Part shown: positions 1 to 8,605 of the stretch, piece by piece
Position numbering within the stretch: position 1 is the stretch's first letter
Layout of the letters: each line of letters opens with the position of its first letter
NCBI GenBank assembly: GCA_964400735.1
Contig: CAYNVQ010000008.1
Span: forward strand, 1-64,000
Length of the DNA stretch: 64,000 nucleotides
DNA from: CAYNVQ01 sp964400735
GTDB lineage: Bacteria > Acidobacteriota > Aminicenantia > Aminicenantales > Aminicenantaceae
Direction of reading: 5' to 3'
Translations under genes and position numbers: made by a program
Notes under the pieces: generated by a model
Database searches by the model: none
What the model was told of the DNA's origin: nothing
The model's input: the letters and a program-made list of their open reading frames with translations, nothing else

Positions 1-57
1 ATACGAGAGGGAGGCCGGACGGTCGGAGCAGGATCGGTCACCGATATCATCGAATGA
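1..57 (+). CDS. tuf: Elongation factor Tu, C-terminal end only
   Basis: The window opens inside a gene. The last 18 codons read IREGGRTVGAGSVTDIIE and a stop, which is the highly conserved C-terminus of EF-Tu domain 3. EF-Tu delivers aminoacyl-tRNA to the ribosome. Its position directly upstream of rpsJ is the common bacterial str-S10 arrangement. The 91 bases between this stop and rpsJ contain no other gene; a clear promoter was not seen there, so S10 operon transcription may read through from tuf. Confidence 0.93.
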   Translation: MREGGRTVGAGSVTDIIE

Positions 58-148
58 CATGAGGAGAAATGGAACTCTATTATTACTAGATAGGGAATGC
101 AATGGATAATGTTGCAAATAGATTAATGAAGAGTACGGAGAACTGGAA

Positions 149-469
149 ATGGAAAAGATAAGGATAAGGCTTCAATCATTCGATCATCGGTTGTTGGATC
201 AATCTGTGAAGGATATCGTCATCAAAGCGAAAAGAACGGGTGCAAATCTCTCTGGCCCCATTCCATTGCCGACAAGAATCCACCGTTTTTGTGTTTTACG
301 TTCTCCTCATGTGGACAAAAAATCAAGAGAGCATTTCGAGATGAGAGTTCATAAAAGACTGATCGATATCAGCGATTATAATAATGAGACCATCGAGGAG
401 CTGCAAAAACTGGATCTGCCTGCTGGAATCGATGTTGAAATCCAGGCATTCGGAACCGGAGGAGAATAA
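149..469 (+). CDS. rpsJ: 30S ribosomal protein S10
   Basis: This is a 106-residue S10 (NusE), a 30S head protein that also takes part in NusB/NusG antitermination. The family core is plain: the segment SPHVDKKSREHFEMR followed by HKRLIDI, and a C-terminus rich in beta strand ending DVEIQAFG. A CGGAGA sequence lies before the ATG. It is the first gene of the S10 operon and is followed after two bases by rplC. Confidence 0.98.
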   Translation: MEKIRIRLQSFDHRLLDQSVKDIVIKAKRTGANLSGPIPLPTRIHRFCVLRSPHVDKKSREHFEMRVHKRLIDISDYNNETIEELQKLDLPAGIDVEIQAFGTGGE

Positions 470-471
470 CC

Positions 472-1161
472 ATGGTCGAGGGCCTGATCGGAAAAAAAAT
501 CGGTATCACCCAAAGTTTCGACGAGGAAGGAAATGCCTTTCCTGTTACTGTCATTCAAGCAGGACCCTGTACTGTATTCCAGAAGAAAAACAATGAAAGG
601 GATGGTTATTCTTCTCTCCAGTTGGGCTTCATTGAGGAGAAAGGCCCCAAGAAACCCAATAAACCCCTCTCCGGCCATTGCCAGAAAGCCGGGGTTCCTC
701 CTCCGCGTGTATTGCGTGAAATGCGTTACGATGAAAAGGCGGAGGTGAAGGAAGGAGATCAGTTTTTCGTGGACATTTTCGCACCGGGAGAAAAGGTGCA
801 CGTCACAGGGCATAGCAAAGGCAAAGGATTTTCAGGAGTCGTCAAGCGCTGGAAATTCCACGGGGGCAAGGCTAGCCACGGATCGATGTTCCATAGGGCG
901 CCTGGTTCGATCGGTGCCTCAGCTTATCCTTCGCGGGTGATAAAGGGAAGAAAAATGCCCGGCCACATGGGCGATCAGAAAGTGACGGTTAGGAACCTTT
1001 TGGTTGTCAAAACAGACAAGGAAAATAACCTCCTAGTGCTCAAAGGAGCGGTCCCTGGGGCAAAGGGAGGCTATCTCTTGATTAAGAAAGCCAATTTTCA
1101 ACGCGATATCGGCACGGTGAAGAAAAGCGCCGACGAGAATAAAGAAGAAGATAAAAAATAA
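472..1161 (+). CDS. rplC: 50S ribosomal protein L3
   Basis: This is a 229-residue L3, which binds near the 3' end of 23S rRNA and reaches toward the peptidyl transferase centre. It starts MVEGLIGKKIGITQ as the family does. It carries the signature GHSKGKGFSGVVKRW near residue 110, followed by the SHGSMFHRAPGSIG loop. The C-terminus has an extra Lys/Glu-rich tail of about 15 residues. It is separated by two bases from rpsJ and nine from rplD. Confidence 0.98.
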   Translation: MVEGLIGKKIGITQSFDEEGNAFPVTVIQAGPCTVFQKKNNERDGYSSLQLGFIEEKGPKKPNKPLSGHCQKAGVPPPRVLREMRYDEKAEVKEGDQFFVDIFAPGEKVHVTGHSKGKGFSGVVKRWKFHGGKASHGSMFHRAPGSIGASAYPSRVIKGRKMPGHMGDQKVTVRNLLVVKTDKENNLLVLKGAVPGAKGGYLLIKKANFQRDIGTVKKSADENKEEDKK

Positions 1162-1170
1162 GAGTCAACA

Positions 1171-1791
1171 ATGGCAAAAGTTCAAATATTAGACCAAAAC
1201 GGGAAAAAAGCTAAAGAGATAAATGCGCCAGAAGAAGTCTTGTCCTACCCCGCAAAAGAACATCTGATTTACGAAGCGGTTATAAATTATCGCGCTAATC
1301 AAAGACGGGGGACTGCCTCAACCAAGACGAGAGGCGAGGTGAGGGGAGGGGGTCGTAAGCCATGGAGACAAAAAGGGACGGGAAGAGCACGGGCTGGAAG
1401 CACTCGCTCCTCGATTTGGAAAAAGGGCGGGACCGCTTTCGGCCCCAAACCCAGGGATTACTCTTATAAAATACCTAAAAAGGCGAAAAGAAACGCTCTG
1501 AAATCTATCCTATCTATGAAATTCACAGAAAATCAGATCCTGGTTTTAAAAAGTCTCGAATTCAAAGAGCCAAAGACGAAAGAAGGGATCAATCTTTTAA
1601 AGAAATTGAACCTTGAATCGGCATTGTTTATCGACAAAGATGAAAACAAAAACCTTTTTCTTTGCCTCAGAAATATCCCTAAGGTCAAAGCCATCGATCA
1701 GAACAATATAACCGTGTATGATGTGATGAATCATCAGTCCCTGGTATTTACCGAAAGGGCTTTCAAGTCGTTAATGGAGAGATTAAAGTGA
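1171..1791 (+). CDS. rplD: 50S ribosomal protein L4
   Basis: This is a 206-residue L4. Residues 45-90 form the extended loop that enters the exit tunnel, recognisable from STKTRGEVRGGGRKPWRQKG and the RAGSTRSSIWKKGG that follows. In enteric bacteria L4 represses its own operon; whether that holds here cannot be read from the sequence. Its stop codon overlaps the GTG start of rplW in a GTGA arrangement. Confidence 0.98.
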   Translation: MAKVQILDQNGKKAKEINAPEEVLSYPAKEHLIYEAVINYRANQRRGTASTKTRGEVRGGGRKPWRQKGTGRARAGSTRSSIWKKGGTAFGPKPRDYSYKIPKKAKRNALKSILSMKFTENQILVLKSLEFKEPKTKEGINLLKKLNLESALFIDKDENKNLFLCLRNIPKVKAIDQNNITVYDVMNHQSLVFTERAFKSLMERLK

Positions 1792-2084
1792 TAAAGGACC
1801 CCTATAAAATAATCTTGAGGCCTGTGATTACAGAGAAAAGTTCGAGGTTGAAGGAAATGAACAGAGAGGTCTGTTTTGAGGTGGCGTCTCAGGCCAACAA
1901 GCTGGAGATCAAGGAAGCGGCCGAAAAGCTTTTTAAAATCAAGGTGGATAGAGTCCGCATTGTGAAAAAGACCGGTAAAAAAAAGAGAGTTGGCCGGAAT
2001 GAAGGATGGACCAAAGATTGGAAAAAGGCCTATGTCAAGTTAAAAGAAGGCGAAAAAATGATTGAATATTTTGAGGCAGTATAA
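1788..2084 (+). CDS. rplW: 50S ribosomal protein L23
   Basis: This is a 98-residue L23, which sits at the tunnel exit and is the docking site for trigger factor and SRP. The N-terminal DPYKIILRPVITEKS and the basic KKTGKKKRVGRNEGW loop are typical. Translation begins at a GTG overlapping the rplD stop by four bases, so the two are probably translationally coupled. The gene ends one base before the rplB ATG. Confidence 0.97.
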   Translation: MIKDPYKIILRPVITEKSSRLKEMNREVCFEVASQANKLEIKEAAEKLFKIKVDRVRIVKKTGKKKRVGRNEGWTKDWKKAYVKLKEGEKMIEYFEAV

Positions 2085-2085
2085 A

Positions 2086-2913
2086 ATGGGAATCAAAACA
2101 TATAGGCCAACGACTTCCAGTTTGCGTCACAAGACGGGACTCAACTTTGAGGAACTCACAGCTCATAAACCCTATAAGCCCTTGGTGCAGAGTCTCAAGA
2201 AATCCGGGGGGAGGAATTCTCGGGGCAAGATTTCGATCCGTCATCGAGGAGGAGGGCACAAGAGGCTTTATCGTCTCATAGATTTCAAGCGGGATAAGTT
2301 GGATATTCCCGGCGTGGTCGAATCCATCGAATATGATCCCAATCGTTCAGCCTTTATCTCCCTTATTTTATACAAAGATGGAGAGCGGCGATATATCTTG
2401 ACGCCTGAGAATTTAAAGGTTGGACAGACTATCGTTTCTGCAGACAAACAAGTGGATATTCTTCCTGGCAATTCTATGCCTTTGCGCTTTATTCCTCTAG
2501 GCACGATCATCCACAACATCGAGATGAGAAAGTCCAAAGGAGGCCAGATGGCCAAGGCAGCTGGTTCTGGAGCTCAAATCCTTGCCAAAGAGGGAGATTA
2601 TGCCCAGATTCGCCTTCCATCGTCCGAAATACGGTTGATTCATCTAGACTGTCGGGCGACAGTCGGACAAGTTGGAAATGTCAATCATCAAAACATTTCG
2701 ATAGGAAAAGCCGGAAGAGTGCGCTGGAAGGGACGGAGGCCTCGCGTGAGGGGTTCAGCCATGAATCCTATCGATCATCCCCATGGAGGGGGAGAAGGAA
2801 AGGCCAAGGGCGGACGAGATCCGGTCACGCCGTGGGGACAGCCCACCAAAGGGTATAAAACGAGAAGAAATAAAAGAACACAAAGGTATATCGTTAGGAG
2901 AAGGAGTAAGTAA
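2086..2913 (+). CDS. rplB: 50S ribosomal protein L2
   Basis: This is a 275-residue L2, needed for subunit joining and peptidyl transfer. The start used is the ATG of MGIKTYRPTTSSLRHKT; a TTG 24 bases upstream in the same frame lies inside rplW and gives no L2 sequence. The C-terminal half contains NPIDHPHGGGEGK, with the conserved functional His, and DPVTPWGQPTKGYKTRRNK. It is two bases from rpsS. Confidence 0.98.
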   Translation: MGIKTYRPTTSSLRHKTGLNFEELTAHKPYKPLVQSLKKSGGRNSRGKISIRHRGGGHKRLYRLIDFKRDKLDIPGVVESIEYDPNRSAFISLILYKDGERRYILTPENLKVGQTIVSADKQVDILPGNSMPLRFIPLGTIIHNIEMRKSKGGQMAKAAGSGAQILAKEGDYAQIRLPSSEIRLIHLDCRATVGQVGNVNHQNISIGKAGRVRWKGRRPRVRGSAMNPIDHPHGGGEGKAKGGRDPVTPWGQPTKGYKTRRNKRTQRYIVRRRSK

Positions 2914-2915
2914 TC

Positions 2916-3206
2916 ATGGCCAGATCTCTGAAGAAGGGTCCTTTTATCGAGGAAAAATTACTCCACAGGGTGCAAGAGCTGTCCTCGCAAAGGGGAAAGA
3001 GGCAAGTCATCAAGACGTGGTCCCGGCGTTCCACTATCATCCCGGAAATGGTCGGTCTGACGATTGCTGTTTACAACGGCAAAAGGTTTATCCCGGTGTT
3101 CATAACCGAAAACATGGTTGGTCATAAATTGGGGGAATTCTCCCCGACACGGACCTTTAAAGGTCATACGTCTAAGACCGCTCGAACGATCAGGATGAAG
3201 AAGTAA
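2916..3206 (+). CDS. rpsS: 30S ribosomal protein S19
   Basis: This is a 96-residue S19, which pairs with S13 in the 30S head. Landmarks are RSLKKGPFIEEKL at the start and NGKRFIPVFITENMVGHKLG with GEFSPTRTFKGH in the second half. The stop codon abuts the ATG of rplV with no gap. Confidence 0.98.
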   Translation: MARSLKKGPFIEEKLLHRVQELSSQRGKRQVIKTWSRRSTIIPEMVGLTIAVYNGKRFIPVFITENMVGHKLGEFSPTRTFKGHTSKTARTIRMKK

Positions 3207-3569
3207 ATGGAAGAACAAAACATCGTCTCCCAAGCTGTTTCTAAATATGTAAGGATTTCTCCCCAAAAGTGCCGACTTGTGGCCGATTTGGTGAGAGAGA
3301 GGTACGTAGGGGAAGCTCTTACCATTCTGCGTTTTTCAAAAAAAAAGAAGGCGAGCGCCATCGTGGAGAAAGCTTTGCGCTCAGCCATCGCCAATGCTCA
3401 ACAGAGGGTTCCTAATGTGGATGTGGACAATCTTTTTATTTCAAAAATATTTGTGAATCAAGGGCCCCAGTGGAAAAGGTGGAGGGCAGCTCCTATGGGA
3501 AGGGCGGCGAGGATTTTGAAAAGGACAAGCCATGTCCACATCTATTTGGAAGAAAAGAAAGGGAGTTAG
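3207..3569 (+). CDS. rplV: 50S ribosomal protein L22
   Basis: This is a 120-residue L22, which lines the peptide exit tunnel. The family segment KYVRISPQKCRLVADLVR is at the start and the tunnel hairpin with QGPQWKRWRAAPMGRA is near residue 85. It directly follows rpsS and is two bases from the GTG of rpsC. Confidence 0.98.
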   Translation: MEEQNIVSQAVSKYVRISPQKCRLVADLVRERYVGEALTILRFSKKKKASAIVEKALRSAIANAQQRVPNVDVDNLFISKIFVNQGPQWKRWRAAPMGRAARILKRTSHVHIYLEEKKGS

Positions 3570-3571
3570 AA

Positions 3572-4240
3572 GTGGGCCAGAAAACACATCCTCACGGATT
3601 TCGATTGGGTTTCAATAAACAATGGAGTTCCCGGTGGTTCGCCAAAGGACCTGAATACAGCCGTCTAATTCACGAAGATCTGAAGATGAAAAAAATTATC
3701 AAAAAGAGGTACTACCACGCTGGAATATCTGAGGTTGATATCGAGCGAGTCGGGCCGAAAATTCGTGTGATTGTGCACACAGCGCGACCAGGCATCGTGA
3801 TTGGGCGTGGGGGGAAAGAAATCGAATCCCTTAAGACTTTCCTTCAGGAGATTGCTCAGAAGGATGTATACATCGATATTAGAGAAGTAGATAAACCAGA
3901 GCTAGATGCCCTGCTTGTGGCCGAAGGGATCGCCATCCAGCTGGAAAAAAGAATCGCCTATCGAAGAGCCATGAGGAGAGCGGTGGAGATGTCCCTAAAA
4001 ATGGGGGCAAAAGGTATAAAGGTAATGTGTTCAGGCCGGTTAGGAGGCGTAGAAATAGCACGATCTGAATGGTATTTAAAAGGACAATTGCCCCTGCAGA
4101 CTTTAAGGGCCAGCATAGATTACGGATTTACGGAAGCATTCACGACTTACGGCCAGATAGGTATCAAAGTCTGGATTTATACTGGAGATGTGGAAAAAGA
4201 AAAAATGACATCGCAAACGGCAGAGGTTGAGGAGATTTAA
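3572..4240 (+). CDS. rpsC: 30S ribosomal protein S3
   Basis: This is a 222-residue S3. The GTG of VGQKTHPHGFRLG is taken as the start, because the longer open frame to the left runs through rplV and lacks S3 similarity. The KH domain is visible as PGIVIGRGGKEIE, and the C-terminal half contains GLGG-type RLGGVEIARSEW. S3 forms part of the mRNA entry channel. It is followed after two bases by rplP. Confidence 0.98.
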   Translation: MGQKTHPHGFRLGFNKQWSSRWFAKGPEYSRLIHEDLKMKKIIKKRYYHAGISEVDIERVGPKIRVIVHTARPGIVIGRGGKEIESLKTFLQEIAQKDVYIDIREVDKPELDALLVAEGIAIQLEKRIAYRRAMRRAVEMSLKMGAKGIKVMCSGRLGGVEIARSEWYLKGQLPLQTLRASIDYGFTEAFTTYGQIGIKVWIYTGDVEKEKMTSQTAEVEEI

Positions 4241-4242
4241 CC

Positions 4243-4665
4243 ATGCTTATGCCTAAGAAAGTGAAGTACAGAAAGCAACAGAGAGGGCGGAGAAGGGGCA
4301 AAGCCTATCGTGGGTCGACCCTGGTTTTTGGGGAATATGGCCTCCAAGCGACGGAACCGTGCTGGCTTACTGCCCGACAGATCGAGGCTGGCCGAATCGC
4401 TATCACTCGGCATGCCAAAAGAAAAGGTAAATTATGGATTAGAGTTTTTCCTTGGAAGCCAGTTACCAAAAAACCTACAGAAGTGAGAATGGGTAAAGGT
4501 AAAGGAGATCCCGAGTTTTGGGTCGATGTGATTAAACCGGGCAGGATTTTGTACGAAGTCGAGGGGGTAACGGAGAGTGTGGCTAAGGAAGCAATGCGTC
4601 TGGCGGCACAAAAGCTGCCAGTGAGGACGAGGTTCATATCTCGGGAAAGCATGGAGATGCGATGA
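4243..4665 (+). CDS. rplP: 50S ribosomal protein L16
   Basis: This is a 140-residue L16 beginning MLMPKKVKYRKQQRG, the standard form. The middle has the family block WIRVFPWKPVTKKPTEVRMG followed by GKGDPEFWV. L16 helps to place the A-site tRNA. Its stop overlaps rpmC by an ATGA. Confidence 0.98.
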   Translation: MLMPKKVKYRKQQRGRRRGKAYRGSTLVFGEYGLQATEPCWLTARQIEAGRIAITRHAKRKGKLWIRVFPWKPVTKKPTEVRMGKGKGDPEFWVDVIKPGRILYEVEGVTESVAKEAMRLAAQKLPVRTRFISRESMEMR

Positions 4666-4865
4666 AGGCAAGAGAATTAAGAGAGCTATCCGAGGAGGAG
4701 CTGATTAACAAAGATGAAGAACTGCGGGATCAGCTTTTTAAGCTGAAGTTTCAGCACACATTGGGTCAATTAGAGAATGCGATGAAACTCAAGAACTTAA
4801 AAAAAGACAGGGCGAGAATTAAAACAATCATCCTCGAAAGAAAAAAAGGAAAAGAAAAAGAATGA
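4662..4865 (+). CDS. rpmC: 50S ribosomal protein L29
   Basis: This is a 67-residue L29 with the characteristic two-helix layout: ARELRELSEEELINKDEELR then LFKLKFQHTLGQLEN. It sits beside L23 at the tunnel exit. It overlaps both neighbours by four bases, so rplP, rpmC, rpsQ and rplN are probably translationally coupled. Confidence 0.97.
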   Translation: MKARELRELSEEELINKDEELRDQLFKLKFQHTLGQLENAMKLKNLKKDRARIKTIILERKKGKEKE

Positions 4866-5158
4866 ACAAGACGCAAGGGAGACGAACGACAAAGGTTGGC
4901 GTAGTCGTTGGGAATAAAATGACGAAGACAGTGGCGGTTCTTGTTGAACGTCAAGTGAGGCATCCTTTATATAAAAAGACGGTCAAACGAAGGAAAAAAT
5001 TTCTTGCTCATGATGAGTATGAAAAATGCCAAATCGGGGACCTGGTAAAAATTGTCGAAACCAGACCCATAAGTAAGAAGAAAAGGTGGATGGTCAAAGA
5101 AATATTGGAACTTTCCTCCGCCACCACAGGAAAAGAATTTGAGGATAACGAAAAATGA
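4862..5158 (+). CDS. rpsQ: 30S ribosomal protein S17
   Basis: This is a 98-residue S17. The OB-fold landmarks are VGVVVGNKMTKTVAVLVER and HPLYKKTVKRRKKF, then CQIGDLVKIVETRPISKKKR. There is a short acidic tail after the usual family end. It binds 16S rRNA early in 30S assembly. The stop overlaps rplN. Confidence 0.97.
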   Translation: MNKTQGRRTTKVGVVVGNKMTKTVAVLVERQVRHPLYKKTVKRRKKFLAHDEYEKCQIGDLVKIVETRPISKKKRWMVKEILELSSATTGKEFEDNEK

Positions 5159-5523
5159 TTCAATCCGAGACGATGCTCAAAGTTGCGGATAATTCAGGAG
5201 CTCGGAAAATACTCTGTATCACTCCTCTTGGCGGAGGAGTAGGAAAGACAGCCTCAATCGGGGATATTATTTCAGCATCAGTGAAGGAAGCCGATCCTGA
5301 AAGTAAGATACCGAAAGGGAAAGTTATCCGGGCAGTAATCGTGCGAACAAAAAAGGAGGTTAGAAGGAAGGATGGTTCCTACATCCGATTCGATGATAAT
5401 GCCGCTGTAGTCATTGATAAGCAAGGTGAACCCATAGGTACACGTGTGTTTGGACCTGTGGGGAGGGAATTGCGCGAAAAAAAGTTTATGAAAATTGTTT
5501 CCCTCGCTCCGGAGGTTCTCTGA
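5155..5523 (+). CDS. rplN: 50S ribosomal protein L14
   Basis: This is a 122-residue L14, of the usual length. It starts MIQSETMLKVADNSGA and contains the strongly conserved RAVIVRTKKEVRRKDGSYIRF, FDDNAA and GTRVFGPVGRELR. L14 contributes to an inter-subunit bridge. Its TGA shares one base with the rplX ATG. Confidence 0.98.
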   Translation: MIQSETMLKVADNSGARKILCITPLGGGVGKTASIGDIISASVKEADPESKIPKGKVIRAVIVRTKKEVRRKDGSYIRFDDNAAVVIDKQGEPIGTRVFGPVGRELREKKFMKIVSLAPEVL

Positions 5524-5846
5524 TGAATAAGCTTCCTTTCAAAAAAAATGATACGGTCATCGTCATAGGCGGCAAAGATAAGGGGAAAACGGGCAAGGTG
5601 CTCAAAGTCATCCCCGGAAAGGAAAGGGTTGTTGTGGAAAAAGTCAATCTAACCAAAGAATTCATAAAACGCGATCAAAGCCGAAATATCCAAGGCGGTG
5701 TTATGGAAAAAGAAGCGCCGATCCATGTTTCCAATCTGATGTTGTACTGTTCCGAATGCGGCAGGGGTGTCAGGATTAAAAAGAAAAGGCTTGAGGATGG
5801 CAGCACCATAAAGGTCTGTTATAGGTGTGACACGACCATCGAATAG
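5523..5846 (+). CDS. rplX: 50S ribosomal protein L24, with zinc-ribbon-like tail
   Basis: This is a 107-residue L24. The KOW motif is VIVIGGKDKGKTGKVLKV, and KEAPIHVSNLMLYC follows. Cys76, Cys79, Cys99 and Cys102 form two CxxC pairs that should bind a zinc ion, a form seen in some bacterial L24 proteins. L24 initiates 50S assembly. Confidence 0.97.
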   Translation: MNKLPFKKNDTVIVIGGKDKGKTGKVLKVIPGKERVVVEKVNLTKEFIKRDQSRNIQGGVMEKEAPIHVSNLMLYCSECGRGVRIKKKRLEDGSTIKVCYRCDTTIE

Positions 5847-5865
5847 GGAAGATGAGGTTTAAAGA

Positions 5866-6408
5866 ATGAGTCGTCTTCAAGAAAAATATCATAAGGAAAT
5901 CATTCCCGAGCTGCGGGTAGAATTATCCATAGCGAATAAGATGGCTATTCCGAAGCTCGAGAAAATCGTTATCAATGTCGGAGTCGGCGATGCCCTTCAG
6001 AACATTAAATTATTGGATACGGCCAAAACGGAACTGAGCCTTATTACCGGACAATATCCCGCTGTTGGAAGGGCAAAAAAGTCAATATCATCCTTTAAAC
6101 TTCGAAAAGGACAGGCGATTGCCTGTTATGTAACCTTGAGAGGAAAAAGGATGTATGAATTTTTTGATCGTTTGGTCAATATCGTCCTCCCTCGTGTGAG
6201 GGATTTCCGGGGTGTTTCCTCGAGGGCATTCGATGGCAGAGGAAATTACACTCTGGGGATGAAGGATCAATTAGTTTTTCCCGAGATTGACTATACGAAG
6301 GTGGAAAGACCCCGGGGAATGAACATTACTTTTGTGACCAGTGCAAAGGACGATAAGCAAGCTTTTGCTCTGCTGAAAAAATTGGGCATGCCTTTTAGTA
6401 GTGTCTGA
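5866..6408 (+). CDS. rplE: 50S ribosomal protein L5
   Basis: This is a 180-residue L5, a 5S rRNA binder at the central protuberance. Landmarks are IPKLEKIVINVGVGDA, the TGQYPAVGRAKKSI block, FDRLVNIVLPRVRDFRG and GRGNYTLGMKDQLVFPEIDY. A short gap of 19 bases with GGAAGATGAGGT separates it from rplX. Confidence 0.98.
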   Translation: MSRLQEKYHKEIIPELRVELSIANKMAIPKLEKIVINVGVGDALQNIKLLDTAKTELSLITGQYPAVGRAKKSISSFKLRKGQAIACYVTLRGKRMYEFFDRLVNIVLPRVRDFRGVSSRAFDGRGNYTLGMKDQLVFPEIDYTKVERPRGMNITFVTSAKDDKQAFALLKKLGMPFSSV

Positions 6409-6422
6409 TAAGGAAGGAAACA

Positions 6423-6608
6423 GTGGCAAGAAAATCAATGATGGCAAAATACAGAAGGGAACCGAAATATTCGACAAGAAAAAAGTATCGATGCCGGATT
6501 TGTGGACGTTCCAAGGGATATTATCGAAAATTCGATATGTGCCGATTATGTTTTCGAGAACTCGCTTTGAAGGGAGAAATCCCGGGTATCATAAAAGCAT
6601 CCTGGTGA
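6423..6608 (+). CDS. rpsZ: 30S ribosomal protein S14, zinc-binding (type Z)
   Basis: This is a 61-residue, short, zinc-binding S14. Cys24, Cys27, Cys40 and Cys43 form the CxxC-x12-CxxC site, and the C-terminus PGIIKASW is standard. Translation begins at a GTG behind AAGGAAACA, just after the rplE stop. The frame in phase two that also starts near here is a shadow. Confidence 0.97.
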   Translation: MARKSMMAKYRREPKYSTRKKYRCRICGRSKGYYRKFDMCRLCFRELALKGEIPGIIKASW

Positions 6609-6623
6609 TTTAAGGGAGAAGAA

Positions 6624-7022
6624 ATGAATCTAACAGACCCCATCGCCGATATGTTGACAAGGGTGCGCAATGCAGTGCTTGTCAAAAAGAAAGAGGTCAA
6701 TATGCCCTCTTCCCGTTTAAAAGTGGAAGTAGCCAAAATACTGAAAGAAGAAGGCTACATCAAAAATTTTAAGGTTGTCGATGATAACAAACAAGGAAGA
6801 CTCAGCATCATGCTGAAATATACCGAGGACAATCGAAGTGTCATCACAGGACTTCAGAAAATCAGCAAGCCGGGATGTCGCATTTATTGCAAAGGAGATG
6901 CTATCCCTAAGGTTCTGGCTGGACTGGGGATAGCCGTCGTTTCGACTTCTCAGGGAGTCATTACAGGTAGGAAGTGTGAAGAAAAAGGCGTGGGCGGAGA
7001 GGTTTTATGCTATATCTGGTGA
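6624..7022 (+). CDS. rpsH: 30S ribosomal protein S8
   Basis: This is a 132-residue S8. It begins with TDPIADMLTRVRNA and ends with STSQGVITGRKCEEKGVGGEVLCYIW, both diagnostic. S8 binds the central domain of 16S rRNA. A GGGAGAAGAA Shine-Dalgarno sequence precedes the ATG. Confidence 0.98.
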   Translation: MNLTDPIADMLTRVRNAVLVKKKEVNMPSSRLKVEVAKILKEEGYIKNFKVVDDNKQGRLSIMLKYTEDNRSVITGLQKISKPGCRIYCKGDAIPKVLAGLGIAVVSTSQGVITGRKCEEKGVGGEVLCYIW

Positions 7023-7045
7023 TATAGGATGAGAGGGGAAGAAAG

Positions 7046-7591
7046 ATGTCAAGAGTAGGAAAACAGCATGTGATCATACCGGAAGGAACAAAGGTTAATA
7101 TTTTAGCCGATCATATCGAGGTGGAAGGCCCGAAGGGCAAACTGACTTCTCCTTTGTTCCCAGGGATCAAAGCGGAGATGAAAGAGCATGAAATTATATT
7201 CACTCGATCTTCCGAATCCCCTCAAAAAAGATCCCTGCATGGTCTCTGCCGCACCTTGGCTAACAATGCGATTGTTGGTGTCTCGGCAGGATTTTCAAAA
7301 GAATTAGAAATAGTGGGTGTGGGGTATCGTGCGAAATTGGAAAAAAATAAGCTGGAGATGAATTTAGGCTATTCAAAACCGGTTATATACGAAATTCCCG
7401 AAGATATTGAAATTGTGGTCGAAAAACCCACTCTGATAACGGTCAAAGGAATCGACAAGCAACGAGTGGGACAAGAAGCGCATAAAATAAGGAGTTTTCG
7501 AAAGCCTGATCCGTATAAGTTGAAAGGAATCCGATACGTCGGAGAGCATTTGTTAAAAAAGGAACGTAAAGCAGGAGTGGTCGGTGCTTAA
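7046..7591 (+). CDS. rplF: 50S ribosomal protein L6
   Basis: This is a 181-residue L6. It has the two repeated L6 domains; the second carries ELEIVGVGYRAKLE and the family end PYKLKGIRYVGEHLLKKE. L6 lies near the factor-binding site. A GAGGGGAAGAAAG sequence precedes the start. Its end overlaps the GTG of rplR by eight bases. Confidence 0.98.
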   Translation: MSRVGKQHVIIPEGTKVNILADHIEVEGPKGKLTSPLFPGIKAEMKEHEIIFTRSSESPQKRSLHGLCRTLANNAIVGVSAGFSKELEIVGVGYRAKLEKNKLEMNLGYSKPVIYEIPEDIEIVVEKPTLITVKGIDKQRVGQEAHKIRSFRKPDPYKLKGIRYVGEHLLKKERKAGVVGA

Positions 7592-7958
7592 ACAAAAAAC
7601 GGTTTTAAAAAAGGAAGCAAGGAAAAGAATACGCAAGCGTATCCGCAAAAAGATTAGAGGGACATCAGAGAGACCGAGAGTTGTTGTGTCCAAATCCAAT
7701 CGATACATCTACTCTCAGGCGATCGATGATGAGACAGGAAGAATTTTAACCGCCGCCTCGAGTTTAGAAAGGGAATACAGGGACAAGAATCAGAAGACGA
7801 AAAATATAGAAACGTCAAAGGCTGTGGGCGAGATAATGGCCAAAAGATTGAAAGGAAAAAAGGTGAAAAAGATTGTCTTCGATAGAGGATTCTATCCCTA
7901 CCACGGACGCATCAGAGCTTTGGCTGAAGCAATGAGAAAAGAAGGGATCATTTTCTAG
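7584..7958 (+). CDS. rplR: 50S ribosomal protein L18
   Basis: This is a 124-residue L18, a 5S rRNA binder. It has a very basic N-terminus, RPRVVVSKSNRYIYSQAIDD, and VFDRGFYPYHGRIRALAEAMR at the end. It starts at a GTG inside the last codons of rplF. Confidence 0.97.
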   Translation: MLKQKTVLKKEARKRIRKRIRKKIRGTSERPRVVVSKSNRYIYSQAIDDETGRILTAASSLEREYRDKNQKTKNIETSKAVGEIMAKRLKGKKVKKIVFDRGFYPYHGRIRALAEAMRKEGIIF

Positions 7959-7981
7959 GCAACGATAAAGGAGGAAATAGA

Positions 7982-8605
7982 GTGGCTGAGGAAGAAAAAA
8001 AAGAAGAAACAACGCAGAAAATAGAGAAAGAGTCTCCTCATAAGGATGAGAAGGAAACGAAAAAAAGAGCAGAAAAGGCTGTTGAAAAATCGGATGTGAG
8101 CAAAATCAGGTCTATGGAGGAAGAGGAAATAGAGTTTAAGGATCAGGTTATTTCCATCCGGCGAGTGACTAAGGTCGTAAAAGGAGGGAAAAATCTCAGC
8201 TTTTCGGCATTAGTGGCTGTAGGGAATGAAAGTGGATTAATCGGCATCGGAAAAGGGAAAGCCCGAGAGGTTCCGGTGGCTATCGCAAAAGCTGCTCAAG
8301 ATGCAAAGAAGAAATTGTTTGAAGTTCCCATTCAGGAGACCACCATTCCTCATTTCATAAAAGGAATTCATGGAGGAGGAGAAGTCATCCTTCGACCTGC
8401 ATCCAAAGGTACAGGAGTCATAGCCGGAGGGGCCGTGAGGGTTATCATGGAGTTGGCCGGGATAAAAGATATTTTGACCAAATCCCTTCGCAGCAATAAT
8501 CCGATAAGCGTGGCCAATGCCACTATCGATGCCTTGAAAAAGCTTAAAAGTCCTGATCATGTTTCAAAATTGAGAGGTAAGGAAAAGGAAGCGATATGGC
8601 AGTGA
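7982..8605 (+). CDS. rpsE: 30S ribosomal protein S5, with long charged N-terminus
   Basis: This is a 207-residue S5, about 40 residues longer than the common form because of a Lys/Glu-rich N-terminal stretch (residues 1-45) likely to be disordered. The double-stranded RNA-binding core starts around DQVISIRRVTKVVKGGKN. The C-terminal domain contains GVIAGGAVRVIMELAGIKDILTK. The start is a GTG behind AAGGAGG. S5 acts in decoding fidelity. The 3' end overlaps rpmD by ten bases. Confidence 0.97.
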   Translation: MAEEEKKEETTQKIEKESPHKDEKETKKRAEKAVEKSDVSKIRSMEEEEIEFKDQVISIRRVTKVVKGGKNLSFSALVAVGNESGLIGIGKGKAREVPVAIAKAAQDAKKKLFEVPIQETTIPHFIKGIHGGGEVILRPASKGTGVIAGGAVRVIMELAGIKDILTKSLRSNNPISVANATIDALKKLKSPDHVSKLRGKEKEAIWQ